The notes beneath the pieces were generated by a model that made no database searches, had not been told where the DNA came from, and saw only the letters and a list, made by a program, of their open reading frames with translations. A stretch of DNA of 64,000 nt from contig NZ_WOVL01000028.1 in assembly GCF_009737085.1 (NCBI RefSeq), forward strand, positions 1 to 64,000, written 5' to 3'. The translations under genes and the position numbers were made by a program. How positions within the stretch are numbered: the stretch's first letter is position 1; each line of letters begins with the position of its first letter. The stretch comes from Paenibacillus sp. NEAU-GSW1 (GTDB lineage Bacteria > Bacillota > Bacilli > Paenibacillales > Paenibacillaceae). Positions 42,128 through 50,683 of this stretch are shown here, piece by piece.

Positions 42128-42997
42128 ATGATGATCCAATTAAGCGTATGCATGTGCACGAGAAACCGGCCTGATTACTTGCGCAGGCTGCTGGAATCCA
42201 TTCAGGCGCAGACGATTCCGGCGATGGAACTAATCGTATCTGATGACAGCACCGATACCCGTACGAAGGAAATGCTGCAGCAGCATTTTCCCGATGTGGT
42301 CTATACGGAAGGACCGCGCAGAGGCGTAGGCGCCAACCGCAATCATGCATTGCAATTTGCTTCAGGCACGCATTTGCTGTTCCCTGACGACGATTCGGAG
42401 CTGTGCAGCGATTTTATCGAGTTGGCGAATACGCTTCTCGGGAATCTGGAGCCTGCAGCGAGGGATAAAACGATCGTCTCCGGCATCGTCTACGAGCATG
42501 GCGTCGACCAGATCTATCCGAAGGATCAATCGTTTCTGGGCTATCAGACCATATCGTATGACCGGTCGGAGCGACTCAATACGTTTGTGCTGGGCAGCAC
42601 GATTTTTCCGATGGAGGTGTTCGACAAGCTCCGGTTCGACGAGCAGCTTGTTTATGGCTACGAGGAAGTCGATTTTTCCAGCCGCGCAGCGAGAAACGGC
42701 TATAACATCGTTCTGAACGATCATGTATATATGAATCATTACAGCTCGCCTGCCAATCGGGACTATTATAAGCCGGTCATCGAAGCGTCGAGATTTTACG
42801 TCACCTTCAAGAGATATGCTTACACCGATAAGCAGCTTTTGAAAGGATATGCGTTTTACATGCTGGCGAGCGTTCATATGATGCTGAGCGATTTGAAGAA
42901 CAAAGGCATACACGGCTTGAAAGATGCGCTTCGCACGGTAAAGCTGTCGCAAACCTATATTCGAAATTATCGAAACTCAAGGGCGGCTGAGCTGTAA
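42128..42997 (+). CDS. Family 2 glycosyltransferase
   Basis: 289 residues, GT-A fold: LSVCMCTRNRPDYLRRLLES at the start, FPDDDSELC as metal-binding site near 90, and YGYEEVDFSSRAARNGY with the acidic catalytic-base region. Donor unknown. ATG 42128 lies 7 bases after GAGGAGG; a TTG one codon earlier is less likely. Confidence 0.9.
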   Translation: MMIQLSVCMCTRNRPDYLRRLLESIQAQTIPAMELIVSDDSTDTRTKEMLQQHFPDVVYTEGPRRGVGANRNHALQFASGTHLLFPDDDSELCSDFIELANTLLGNLEPAARDKTIVSGIVYEHGVDQIYPKDQSFLGYQTISYDRSERLNTFVLGSTIFPMEVFDKLRFDEQLVYGYEEVDFSSRAARNGYNIVLNDHVYMNHYSSPANRDYYKPVIEASRFYVTFKRYAYTDKQLLKGYAFYMLASVHMMLSDLKNKGIHGLKDALRTVKLSQTYIRNYRNSRAAEL

Positions 42998-43032
42998 AAG
43001 GGGACTCGGATATTCAATGGGGAGGCTAAGAG

Positions 43033-44232
43033 ATGAAGGTCGTGCTCTACAACCATACGAGCAGCGTCAGCGGGGCGGAGATCAATCTGCTGGTGACTGC
43101 GGCGCAAATGGCCCACGTCCATCTCGTTCTTTATGCGCCGGAAGGCGAATTGCTGGAGCGGGCAAGAGCGCAAGGCTTGGAAACTGTCGTTCTAAGCGGG
43201 TTCAGCGCGAGATTGAGCCGCAACCCGTTAAAGCTGGCTGCAGGCATTGGAGGCATGCTTCGCGCGGGCTGGCGTTTCGCATCGGCGGTCCGGGGCAGCG
43301 GAGCCGACGTGATTCACGCCAACTCGATGCGGGCCGGCATGATGGCGTCGATGTTTCGCTGGAGGCACCGTATTCCTGCCGTTTGGCATTTGCACGATAT
43401 GCCTCCCAAAGGGATTATTGGATCGCTAATCAAGCTGTTTGCAGGTTTGTCCGCTCGTTCCCTTATAGCGATATCCCGTTCCGTATCGGACGGCATGCGC
43501 ACGAAAGGTTTGTCCGACCGGATCCATCTCGTGCATAACGGCACGGAACCGTCCGTTTTTCGCGAGGAGGATAGAGAATGGGCGAGAAAGGCGCTGCGTA
43601 CAGAGCTGCAAACGCCGCTCGACAGCCGGGTGCTGCTCATCATCGGCCAGATTACGCCTTGGAAGCGGCAGGAAGATGCGATCAAAGCTGCGAGCGCGCT
43701 TGCCAAGGAAGGGCAAAATGTTTATTTGTGGATCGTTGGCGAACCTAAATTCAGAACGGAGAACGAGCAGTACCTGCAACAGCTGAAGCAGCTTGCCGCC
43801 GAGCTTGGCACGGAAGAGCGAATACGGTTCACCGGCTTCAGAGACGATGTTGCCGAGCTGTGCTGCGCAGCTGACGTGCTGCTTCTGTGCTCCGCTAACG
43901 AGCCGTTTGGCCGTGTCGTGATCGAGGCGATGGCGGAGAGGACGCCGGTTATTGCGACGGGCGGAGGCGGCATTCCCGATATTATTGAACACGGATTGAC
44001 CGGTTTGCTCTATGAAACGGGAGATATTGATTCACTGGTTCGGCATGCAAGAGAATTGCTGGACAATGAGCGTTATCGGATTGCTTTGGGAGAAAGAGGA
44101 CAGCAGCGGATTGCCGATTGCTTCTCGATCGGACAGACAGTGAGACTTATGGAGCAAGTTTACGAAGCAGCCGCGCATAAAGACGGGAAGCCGGCGGCGC
44201 AGCAGACGGCTGTGAGGGGGATCGCGGAATGA
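43033..44232 (+). CDS. Family 4 glycosyltransferase
   Basis: 399 residues, GT-B fold with LLIIGQITPWKRQEDAIKAA, FTGFRDDVAELCCAADVLLL and NEPFGRVVIEAMAERTPVIA. Donor unknown. The stop overlaps the start of the next glycosyltransferase (ATGA at 44229-44232), so the two are coupled. Confidence 0.9.
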   Translation: MKVVLYNHTSSVSGAEINLLVTAAQMAHVHLVLYAPEGELLERARAQGLETVVLSGFSARLSRNPLKLAAGIGGMLRAGWRFASAVRGSGADVIHANSMRAGMMASMFRWRHRIPAVWHLHDMPPKGIIGSLIKLFAGLSARSLIAISRSVSDGMRTKGLSDRIHLVHNGTEPSVFREEDREWARKALRTELQTPLDSRVLLIIGQITPWKRQEDAIKAASALAKEGQNVYLWIVGEPKFRTENEQYLQQLKQLAAELGTEERIRFTGFRDDVAELCCAADVLLLCSANEPFGRVVIEAMAERTPVIATGGGGIPDIIEHGLTGLLYETGDIDSLVRHARELLDNERYRIALGERGQQRIADCFSIGQTVRLMEQVYEAAAHKDGKPAAQQTAVRGIAE

Positions 44233-45347
44233 GTCAAGCAAGAGTGGCGATCGTTCACGATTATTTGAATCAAATGGGCGGGGCCGAACGGGTTGTCGGC
44301 GTACTGCACCGCATGTTTCCGGAAGCGCCGATTTATACGACGATCGCCGATCGGAACAAGCTGCTGCCCGAGCTTCGAGAGGCGGCTATCCATACGACTT
44401 GGATGCAGCGAATTCCTCGTATCAAGCGGTTTTTCAAGCTGTTTTTCTGGCTGTACCCGTTCGCTGTGCGATCTATCGATTTGCGGGAGTATGACATTGT
44501 GATCAGCTCCAGCAGCGCCTATGCAAAAGGCGTCCGGATTTCGCGGGACGGCGTTCATATTTGTTACTGTCATGCGCCAATGCGGTTTGCCTGGGATTTT
44601 GAAGGTTATATGGAGCAAGTATCGCTTCCAAAGCTGATCAAAACTTTTGCCAAGGCAATTGCGATGCCGCTGCGCGCCTGGGATAAAGCGAATTCAAAAA
44701 AAGCGGATCGGGTCATCGCCAATTCGACTGTCGTGAAGCAAAGAATTAAGCAGTATTACGGCTTGGACGCGCCTGTCGTTTATCCGCCGGTTGAATTGAA
44801 ACGGTTCGCGGTATGCGAGGAGCATCCCGAGCCCTATTATCTCATCGTATCGAGGCTTGTCTCGTATAAACGGATTGATCTGGCTGTTGAAGCGTGCACG
44901 CGGCTGAACAAACGATTGGTTATCGTTGGCGACGGCGATGACAGAGCCAGACTTGAGCGTTTGGCAGGGCCGACAGTCGAATTTCGGGGGCGGAGAAGCG
45001 ACGAAGAGGTAGCAAGCTGCATGGGGCGTTGCCAGGCGCTGCTCTTTCCGGGACTTGAGGATTTCGGCATTACGCCGCTGGAGGCTAACGCCTGCGGGCG
45101 TCCGGTTATTGCCTTTCGCGGAGGCGGTGCGCTCGATACAATCGTTTCCGGCTTGAACGGTTTGTTTTTTAACGAGCAAACGGTCGAGTCGCTGGCTGAA
45201 GCGATCGAGGAAGGCGAGCGCTGGACTTGGGAACCGCAGGCTATTCGGAAGCATGCCGAGAAATTCAATGAGCGCATTTTTGCCGAACGGCTGCTGGACT
45301 GTATTCATTTTACGATTAAGGAGAAAGAGCTGGAAATGGAGAAATAA
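44229..45347 (+). CDS. Family 4 glycosyltransferase, WbaZ-like
   Basis: 372 residues. N-terminal VAIVHDYLNQMGGAERVV and CYCHAPMRFAWDFEGYM are typical of WbaZ-like mannosyltransferases; the C-terminal half has SRLVSYKRIDLAVEA and FPGLEDFGITPLEANACGRP. Given the GDP-mannose enzyme in the same locus, mannosyl transfer is plausible. Last gene of the polysaccharide block, 72 bases before the RiPP operon. Confidence 0.9.
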   Translation: MSQARVAIVHDYLNQMGGAERVVGVLHRMFPEAPIYTTIADRNKLLPELREAAIHTTWMQRIPRIKRFFKLFFWLYPFAVRSIDLREYDIVISSSSAYAKGVRISRDGVHICYCHAPMRFAWDFEGYMEQVSLPKLIKTFAKAIAMPLRAWDKANSKKADRVIANSTVVKQRIKQYYGLDAPVVYPPVELKRFAVCEEHPEPYYLIVSRLVSYKRIDLAVEACTRLNKRLVIVGDGDDRARLERLAGPTVEFRGRRSDEEVASCMGRCQALLFPGLEDFGITPLEANACGRPVIAFRGGGALDTIVSGLNGLFFNEQTVESLAEAIEEGERWTWEPQAIRKHAEKFNERIFAERLLDCIHFTIKEKELEMEK

Positions 45348-45362
45348 TTGTGATACAAAATG

Positions 45363-45391
45363 TTGAATTTTCGGATGATTATTGCTACAAT
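45363..45391 (+). promoter_or_regulatory. Promoter of RiPP operon
   Basis: TTGAAT (45363-45368) and TACAAT (45386-45391) are 17 bases apart, about 30 bases before the kinase start. Confidence 0.65.
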
Positions 45392-45398
45392 TAGTATC
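45384..45398. promoter_or_regulatory. Variant GATAC-N5-GTATC operator at RiPP promoter
   Basis: GCTACAATTAGTATC has one perfect half site and one with a single change, and overlaps the -10 box. A second half-matching site, starting GATAC, lies at 45352. The position suggests weaker repression than at the EPS promoters. Confidence 0.5.
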
Positions 45399-45419
45399 AT
45401 TAATAGGAGGGTGAGCGAA

Positions 45420-46367
45420 ATGAGTATGTCTTTGGAAACAGCGCGTTATGCCTATAAAGCTTACGGCTTGCGGATCTCCAGCGAACTCGAACTGCCTGAA
45501 CTGGTGGCTGATGATTTCCCGGAAGGCGACGCTGACGTCGTGTTCGAGCTTGCTGATTTAACGGATACAATCAGTCAATTCGAGCTGAACAACTATTATT
45601 TTTACTACAAAGACGATTATGTGCTGCTCGTTATTGAAGGCATTGCCAGCTACGTGATGCAGGCGGGACATACGATCAAAATAATGCCCGATCCCGCTGC
45701 CGATCCGCGAGATTACCGCATTTATTTGCTTGGCGCATGCGCCGCCGTATTAATGTTCCAGCGTAAAATCGTGCCGCTCCATTGCAGCACCGTCGTTATC
45801 GACGGACTGGCCTATTCGTTCATGGGCGAATGCGGCGCTGGAAAGTCCACGCTGTCAACCGCGCTCGTAAGAGCGGGCTGCACGCTTATCAGCGATGATA
45901 TTACGGCCATTACGATTCCGCAAGGCGGGAATGGTCCAATCGCCCATCCTTCCTTTCCAAGGCAGAAGCTCTGGAAGCAGAGCATGGATTTCTTCCGAAT
46001 GAATACGAGCGATTACAGCCAAATCATGACCAATTATGACAAGTATGAAATCGGCGCAAGCGAGCATTTTCACAAAAGCGCAGTGCCGCTGGGAGGCATA
46101 TTCGAGCTGGCAGCCGACGATATTGCCGAAGTGTCGCTAAAACCGCTTTCTCATCTGGAAGGCATTCATCTTTTTCAGAAACATACATACAGCAACTCCT
46201 TTGTCGTCAGTCTTGGATTGAAGCAATGGCATTTCTCGATTGCAGCGCAAATGGCGCATGCGCTTCCGTTCTATCAGCTTCGCCGTCCGAAGGAGGGCTT
46301 CTCGGCGCCGCAATTGGTTGAACGTATTTTTGATACCGTCAAAAAAGGGGAGAGTGTTCAAATATGA
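45420..46367 (+). CDS. HprK-like peptide serine kinase (paeninodin PadeK type)
   Basis: 315 residues. C-terminal HPr-kinase-like fold with P-loop GECGAGKST (136-144), HCSTVVIDG before it, and ISDDITAI with catalytic acidic residues at 158-162. In Paenibacillus and Bacillus lasso clusters such kinases phosphorylate the C-terminal serine of the precursor. The precursor candidate at 50336-50476 does end in serine. ATG 45420 lies 9 bases after AGGAGG. It opens a five-gene operon with 45420-50188. Confidence 0.85.
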   Translation: MSMSLETARYAYKAYGLRISSELELPELVADDFPEGDADVVFELADLTDTISQFELNNYYFYYKDDYVLLVIEGIASYVMQAGHTIKIMPDPAADPRDYRIYLLGACAAVLMFQRKIVPLHCSTVVIDGLAYSFMGECGAGKSTLSTALVRAGCTLISDDITAITIPQGGNGPIAHPSFPRQKLWKQSMDFFRMNTSDYSQIMTNYDKYEIGASEHFHKSAVPLGGIFELAADDIAEVSLKPLSHLEGIHLFQKHTYSNSFVVSLGLKQWHFSIAAQMAHALPFYQLRRPKEGFSAPQLVERIFDTVKKGESVQI

Positions 46368-46654
46368 GTCAAAGCAACGTATCGATTCAGCTGCCTGTCG
46401 TGCAAGCGAACGGCTATTTGGTTAGCGACATGGGCGGAGATAAAGTGATGATGAGCATCGAAAAGGGAATGTACTTTAATTTGGGACATTCGGGCGGCCG
46501 GATATGGGAATTGCTTGAGTCGCCGAGAACGGTTTCCGAAATCGTCTGGCAATTGACGGCTGAATATGACATTGCAGAGTCCGAATGCGAGCGGCAGGTA
46601 GCTGCATTTCTATCGCAATTGGCGGAGCAAGGCTTGATCAAAAATGCCGGGTAG
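46364..46654 (+). CDS. PqqD-like RiPP recognition protein (lasso B1 type)
   Basis: 96 residues with the PqqD fold: MSIEKGMYFNLGHSGGRIWE and a winged-helix C-terminus (FLSQLAEQGLI). In lasso clusters this B1 protein is the RiPP recognition element that grips the precursor leader and presents it to the B2 protease. It overlaps the kinase stop by ATGA and the B2 gene by 11 bases. Confidence 0.88.
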   Translation: MSQSNVSIQLPVVQANGYLVSDMGGDKVMMSIEKGMYFNLGHSGGRIWELLESPRTVSEIVWQLTAEYDIAESECERQVAAFLSQLAEQGLIKNAG

Positions 46655-47162
46655 CCATGCGGCCGCGAGGCTGGGTCAATGGCTGCGTGCGGATCGCCGG
46701 TTCAAGCTTCTGCTGATCGAATCCTGGTTTTATCTCGCCTGGGCCAGATGGCTTAAAGCTTTGCCGTTCAAGAAAGTAGCGCCGAGGCTTGGCGACACTG
46801 CGCGCGAAACGGCCCGAGCGGCAGAGTGCGATAAAGATACAGCGGCGCTGATTGGCGATATCGCGAAATCCGTTCGAATTATGAGCCGGTATACGATGTG
46901 GGAAAGCAAATGTCTCGTAAAAGCGATTGCGTGCATGAAAATGCTGCAAAAGCGAGGCATCGAAAGCACGCTCTACCTTGGCACGGCAAAAGACGAGCAA
47001 GGTAAAATGACCGCTCATGCTTGGCTGCGGTCCGGGGACGCCTATCTGACCGGCGAGGAAATTATGGACCGTTATGCGGTTGTTGCTGTTATCGGCAATT
47101 TCGCCAGACGGCGAAAGCCGATTACGCTTCGGGAAAAAGGAGCAAGGGGAGAAAGAGGATGA
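46644..47162 (+). CDS. Lasso-peptide-type B2 leader protease (transglutaminase-like)
   Basis: 172 residues of the Transglut_core3 family. The catalytic cysteine lies in WESKCLVKA (Cys90), the histidine in TAHAWLR (His125), with an acidic residue shortly after. B2 proteins cut the leader from the precursor once B1 has bound it. It overlaps both neighbours, indicating tight coupling with B1 and the nucleotidyltransferase. Confidence 0.88.
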   Translation: MPGSHAAARLGQWLRADRRFKLLLIESWFYLAWARWLKALPFKKVAPRLGDTARETARAAECDKDTAALIGDIAKSVRIMSRYTMWESKCLVKAIACMKMLQKRGIESTLYLGTAKDEQGKMTAHAWLRSGDAYLTGEEIMDRYAVVAVIGNFARRRKPITLREKGARGERG

Positions 47163-48343
47163 GCGTCATGCCTTTGTTGGATTTGAGCGCAGTGTCCAAG
47201 GAGCTGTCCTTTATGCTGGAACTGCTGCGGAATGAGGGAGAACTGTCCGAAGAGAAAGCGATGCGCGAGGCGGATGGCTTGGATTGGGAGCAGTTTCTCG
47301 CCTTCAAGCGATATCATCATACGTATCCAATTATGTATCCGCGGCTGCTTCGGTGGAACAGCCATCGCCATTGGATACCGGCATTCGTACTGGCTGAGTT
47401 GAAAGCCGATTACTCGAGCAATACATTCGTCATGCTGCACTTGGCGGGTGAAATGAATCGGGTCAGCAGCGCTTTGGCGGAGCGGGAAATAAAGGCGCTA
47501 ACGCTAAAGGGGCCGGTTCTCGCTTCTTTATTGTACGGCGAGCTGTCGGGAAGGACCTCGGGCGATCTGGATGTGCTTGTTCCGAAGGATTCCGTTGCCG
47601 CTGCCGAGGCAGCGCTCCTTGCGATCGGATACAGGCGCAATGCCGCACAGGACGAAGTGCTCGGCAACAAAGAACGCAAGACGCATCATCTGTCGTTTGT
47701 GAACGATCATAAAGGGATTGAGGTTGAGCTTCACTGGCGGCTTAATCCGGATACGATTAAAGAACCGGCTTTCGAGGAACTGTGGCAGCGGCGGCAAGGG
47801 TGCGCGCTCGGGCCGGACGCTTATACGCTTGGCAATGAGGATTTGCTCGTTTATCTCGTTTTGCATGGCGTCCGCCACGGCTGGTCCTGCTTGAGATGGC
47901 TGCTGGACATCGACCGGATGCTCGGCAAACAGCTCGATTGGGATGCGATTCTCCGGCTGTTCGCCCGCTATGAAGCCGTCCATCTTGGAGGGCAGGCCTT
48001 TCTTCTGGCGAACCAATTGCTTGGAACGAAGCTGCCTGACGCAGCAGCTGAGATGGCGAGCGGCAGCCGGCCGCGCCGATTGGCCCAGATGGCGCTCGCG
48101 TTCATCCGCGAGGAGGTTGTATTGTTTCCGAAGCCGGAACGGCAGGATGTTGCGATCTCTTTCAATCGTTATTTGCTTGCAACGATGCCGTTTCGGCAAA
48201 AACGGCTGTATGTGCTGAACAAGCTGTATCCGAGCTCATGGGACGCGCAGGTGCTGCCGCTGCCGAAATCGCTCCATTTTTTATATTTTCCGCTCCGGCC
48301 ATTCCTTTGGTTCTGGCGTCAGGTCAAGCGGCAATCCATATAA
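47159..48343 (+). CDS. Nucleotidyltransferase-fold protein (lasso tailoring N type)
   Basis: 394 residues, PF14907-type nucleotidyltransferase: LKGPVLASLLYGELSGRTSG followed by DLDVLVP gives the GS/DxD active site, and EVELHWRLNP the third acidic residue. In the pseudomycoidin lasso cluster the homologous protein attaches hexose to the phosphorylated C-terminal serine, so it probably tailors the peptide after the kinase. ATG 47159 overlaps the B2 stop; the open frame reaches back to 47021 but without family similarity. Confidence 0.82.
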   Translation: MSVMPLLDLSAVSKELSFMLELLRNEGELSEEKAMREADGLDWEQFLAFKRYHHTYPIMYPRLLRWNSHRHWIPAFVLAELKADYSSNTFVMLHLAGEMNRVSSALAEREIKALTLKGPVLASLLYGELSGRTSGDLDVLVPKDSVAAAEAALLAIGYRRNAAQDEVLGNKERKTHHLSFVNDHKGIEVELHWRLNPDTIKEPAFEELWQRRQGCALGPDAYTLGNEDLLVYLVLHGVRHGWSCLRWLLDIDRMLGKQLDWDAILRLFARYEAVHLGGQAFLLANQLLGTKLPDAAAEMASGSRPRRLAQMALAFIREEVVLFPKPERQDVAISFNRYLLATMPFRQKRLYVLNKLYPSSWDAQVLPLPKSLHFLYFPLRPFLWFWRQVKRQSI

Positions 48344-48358
48344 GGGGGCTGCCGTCCG

Positions 48359-50188
48359 ATGAAGGCAACGCTCATTTTGTTGAAAAAGCTGTATGCCGCA
48401 AACGGCAAAGCGCTATATGTCCATTTGCTGCTTATGCTGTTTATGAGCAGTATGGAAGGGATAGGCATATTTCTAATTATTCCGCTGCTAAGCATCATCG
48501 GCGCTTTCGACATGGATTTAGAGGCCGTGCCGCTTGTCTCCTCGGGCATGTCGGCGCTGGAGAATGCCGGTCTGGCGCTGAATTTGCCGCTTGTCCTCGG
48601 GCTCTATATATTTCTGGTTGGCGGTCAGGCGCTGCTGCAGCGGTATTCGACCGTATTGTCCGAGAATATATTGCAAAAGTATGTGAAGCGGCTTCGGATC
48701 GAAACGCATCGTTCATTAATGCGCGCGAAGTGGGAATTTTTTCTGAAAAGAAGAAACTCCGATTTCAATCAGCTGCTTTCGACGGAAATGAATCGGGTTA
48801 TCAACGGCATGGACACGCTGCTGGCGCTTACAGCCTCAGTTGCCTTTACTGTCATTCAGATCGTTTTTGCCATGTGGCTCAGCTTTGAGCTGACAGCTGT
48901 CATTATTGCAAGCGGGCTGCTGCTCTCCCTTTTGTCGCGAAAATTTATTCGCAAGTCCGCGGAGCTTGGCTATGAATCGTCGCAGCTCTACAAAAGCTAC
49001 TTTGCCGGCTTGAACGATCATTTCAACGGGATGAAGGACATAAAGAGCAATTCGCTGGAGGCGGCGCACATGCATTGGTTTGCGGCGCTTTGCGGCAAGA
49101 TCGAAAGCAACTATATTCAAGCCTACCGGCTCTATGCCAATTCGAGTTTGCTGTACCGGCTTTCCTCCGTCGCGTTGATTGCGGCGTTCGTCTATTTGGC
49201 GCTGACTGTGTTGAAAGTTCCGGCGGAACAGCTGCTGCTGATCGTACTTATATTTACCCGTCTGTGGCCGCGTTTTCTCGGCATCCAGTCCAGCCTGGAA
49301 AGCATCGTATCGAAGCTGGCTGCGTTCGAAGCATTGACCGGGCTGCAAGAGGAGAGCGAAGCGGCTAGGGAAACAAGAGAGGACAAGCAAGAGCGATGGG
49401 ATGCACCGGTTGCTTCTGTTTCTGCGTTCGCGCCGTTCGCGTTGCGCCAAGGAATTGCATGCCAGAACGTTACTTACTGCTACGACAAGGAGCGGAAAGT
49501 AAGCGCGTTAAAGCAAATCAATGCGTTTATCCCGGCAAATGAAATGACAGCGATTGTCGGAAAATCGGGCGCTGGAAAAAGCACGCTCGTCGATCTGTTG
49601 ATGGGCTTGATCCAGCCGGATGAAGGCACTGTTCTTGCGGATGGAGAGCCTTTAACGGGCGAGCGCTTGAACGCTGTACGCAATGCGATCGGGTATGTCG
49701 CGCAGGAGCCATTTCTATTCCATGGCAGCGTAAGAGAAAATTTAAAGTTAGTCGTTCCGGATGCTACAGAGGAGGAAATGTGGGAAGCGCTCGCCTTTTC
49801 CGCTTCCGATGCGTTTGTCAGGCGGATGCCCGACGGGCTTGATACGATCATCGGCGACCGCGGGATCAGGCTCTCCGGCGGGGAACGCCAGCGAATCGTC
49901 CTAGCTCGGGCCATGCTGCGCAAGCCTTCGATTCTTGTTCTTGACGAGGCGACGAGCGCGCTTGACGGAGAGAATGAGCTGATTATTCAACAGGCGTTAG
50001 AAGAACTGAAAGGGAAAATAACGATGATTGTCATTGCGCATCGCCTGTCAACGATTCGGAATGCCGATCACGTGCTCGTAATGGAAAATGGAACGCTTAT
50101 TCAGCAGGGAGGGTACCAGCAATTGTCCGCCGACGCGAGAGGCGGGTTTCATAAGCTGCTGCAATTGCAGTTACATTCTGGAGCGTGA
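48359..50188 (+). CDS. Peptide ABC exporter (membrane and ATPase domains fused)
   Basis: 609 residues: six membrane segments in the first 300 residues, then an ATPase domain with Walker A (VGKSGAGKSTL), signature LSGGERQRIVLARA and Walker B (ILVLDEATSALD). No N-terminal C39 protease domain is present, which fits a pathway in which B2 removes the leader. Last gene of the RiPP operon, 15 bases after the nucleotidyltransferase. Confidence 0.9.
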   Translation: MKATLILLKKLYAANGKALYVHLLLMLFMSSMEGIGIFLIIPLLSIIGAFDMDLEAVPLVSSGMSALENAGLALNLPLVLGLYIFLVGGQALLQRYSTVLSENILQKYVKRLRIETHRSLMRAKWEFFLKRRNSDFNQLLSTEMNRVINGMDTLLALTASVAFTVIQIVFAMWLSFELTAVIIASGLLLSLLSRKFIRKSAELGYESSQLYKSYFAGLNDHFNGMKDIKSNSLEAAHMHWFAALCGKIESNYIQAYRLYANSSLLYRLSSVALIAAFVYLALTVLKVPAEQLLLIVLIFTRLWPRFLGIQSSLESIVSKLAAFEALTGLQEESEAARETREDKQERWDAPVASVSAFAPFALRQGIACQNVTYCYDKERKVSALKQINAFIPANEMTAIVGKSGAGKSTLVDLLMGLIQPDEGTVLADGEPLTGERLNAVRNAIGYVAQEPFLFHGSVRENLKLVVPDATEEEMWEALAFSASDAFVRRMPDGLDTIIGDRGIRLSGGERQRIVLARAMLRKPSILVLDEATSALDGENELIIQQALEELKGKITMIVIAHRLSTIRNADHVLVMENGTLIQQGGYQQLSADARGGFHKLLQLQLHSGA

Positions 50189-50209
50189 AGTTGACTGAGG
50201 CTTATGGAG

Positions 50210-50252
50210 TCTGCTAGGAGGCGAAGGGCGCTTCCGAAGCAGGCTTTTTAGC
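50210..50252 (+). terminator. Terminator of RiPP operon
   Basis: AGTCTGCT pairs with AGCAGGCT (one G-T pair) around an inner GAAG/CTTC pairing, followed by TTTTTAGCTTTT. Confidence 0.65.
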
Positions 50253-50272
50253 TTTTGTCGGCCTATGAAAGC

Positions 50273-50299
50273 GCCCCGCTTCCAAGTAGGAAGCGGGGC
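50273..50299. terminator. Hairpin downstream of the precursor gene
   Basis: GCCCCGCTTCC and GGAAGCGGGGC form a perfect 11-bp stem with a five-base loop, about 40 bases after the minus-strand precursor stop. It probably ends the precursor transcript. Confidence 0.75.
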
Positions 50300-50335
50300 A
50301 TTGTATCGGTTATGCAGTTGCTCGATTATGAAGGA

Positions 50336-50476
50336 CTAGGAAGGTCTTTTCGTTGGTACTGGGCCGCTTGGCGGTTTTTGCGTAGGTCTTGGGCCGCCGT
50401 ATCTTTCTTCTTCGCCGTCGAACGTGAACTTCACATCCAACGTTTCCAGAGCTGGAGCTTGCCATACTTTTTTCAT
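50336..50476 (-). CDS. RiPP precursor peptide with lasso-type leader, 46 residues
   Basis: ATG 50476 lies 8 bases after GGAGG and encodes a leader MKKVWQAPALETLDVKFTF. It fits the lasso leader pattern (aromatic-xx-P-x-L-xx-LDV-xx-T) that B1 proteins recognise, with threonine at the usual -2 position. The remaining 27 residues are DGEEERYGG, then Pro/Lys/Arg-rich, ending VPTKRPS. A lasso ring needs residue 1 linked to Asp/Glu at 7-9; positions 7-9 here are Tyr-Gly-Gly, and no cyclase gene is present. The final serine fits the HprK-like kinase. It lies opposite to the operon, behind its own promoter with a perfect EPS-type operator. Confidence 0.75.
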   Translation of the reverse strand: MKKVWQAPALETLDVKFTFDGEEERYGGPRPTQKPPSGPVPTKRPS

Positions 50477-50536
50477 TCAAGTCACCTCCCTTAATAGTTC
50501 AAGCGTCTCTTATGTAAGAGATTCTTTACAAGTTTG

Positions 50537-50565
50537 ATTATAGCATAATTGATACAATTTGTATC
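50537..50565 (-). promoter_or_regulatory. Precursor promoter with GATAC-N5-GTATC operator, copy 5
   Basis: On the minus strand an extended -10, TGCTATAAT, lies at 50537-50545. The operator GATACAATTTGTATC (50551-50565), identical to copy 1 at the EPS promoter, covers the spacer and the -35 position. The 5' leader would be about 55 bases. Confidence 0.65.
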
Positions 50566-50640
50566 TAAAAATTTGCTGCAAAATGAAATTTTTTTTCAGG
50601 GAAAAATCAGTTTGGGGCAACAATGTTTTTCGAAGGACGG

Positions 50641-50669
50641 TTGACGAAACGATAGGCATATGGTAGATT
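50641..50669 (+). promoter_or_regulatory. Promoter of Tad pilus operon
   Basis: TTGACG (50641-50646) and TAGATT (50664-50669) with 17-base spacing. It is followed by a structured leader of about 110 bases. Confidence 0.65.
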
Positions 50670-50683
50670 TTAGTCAATCTTAT

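Noticed and set aside
47021-47158. N-terminal extension of the nucleotidyltransferase frame
   Set aside because: These 46 codons overlap B2, have no similarity to the family, and ATG 47159 overlaps the B2 stop in the ATGA manner seen elsewhere in the operon.
45420-50476. Classical lasso peptide cluster
   Set aside because: Kinase, B1, B2, nucleotidyltransferase, exporter and leader all fit, but no cyclase (C protein) is present and the core has no Asp/Glu at ring positions 7-9, so a true lasso fold is not supported.
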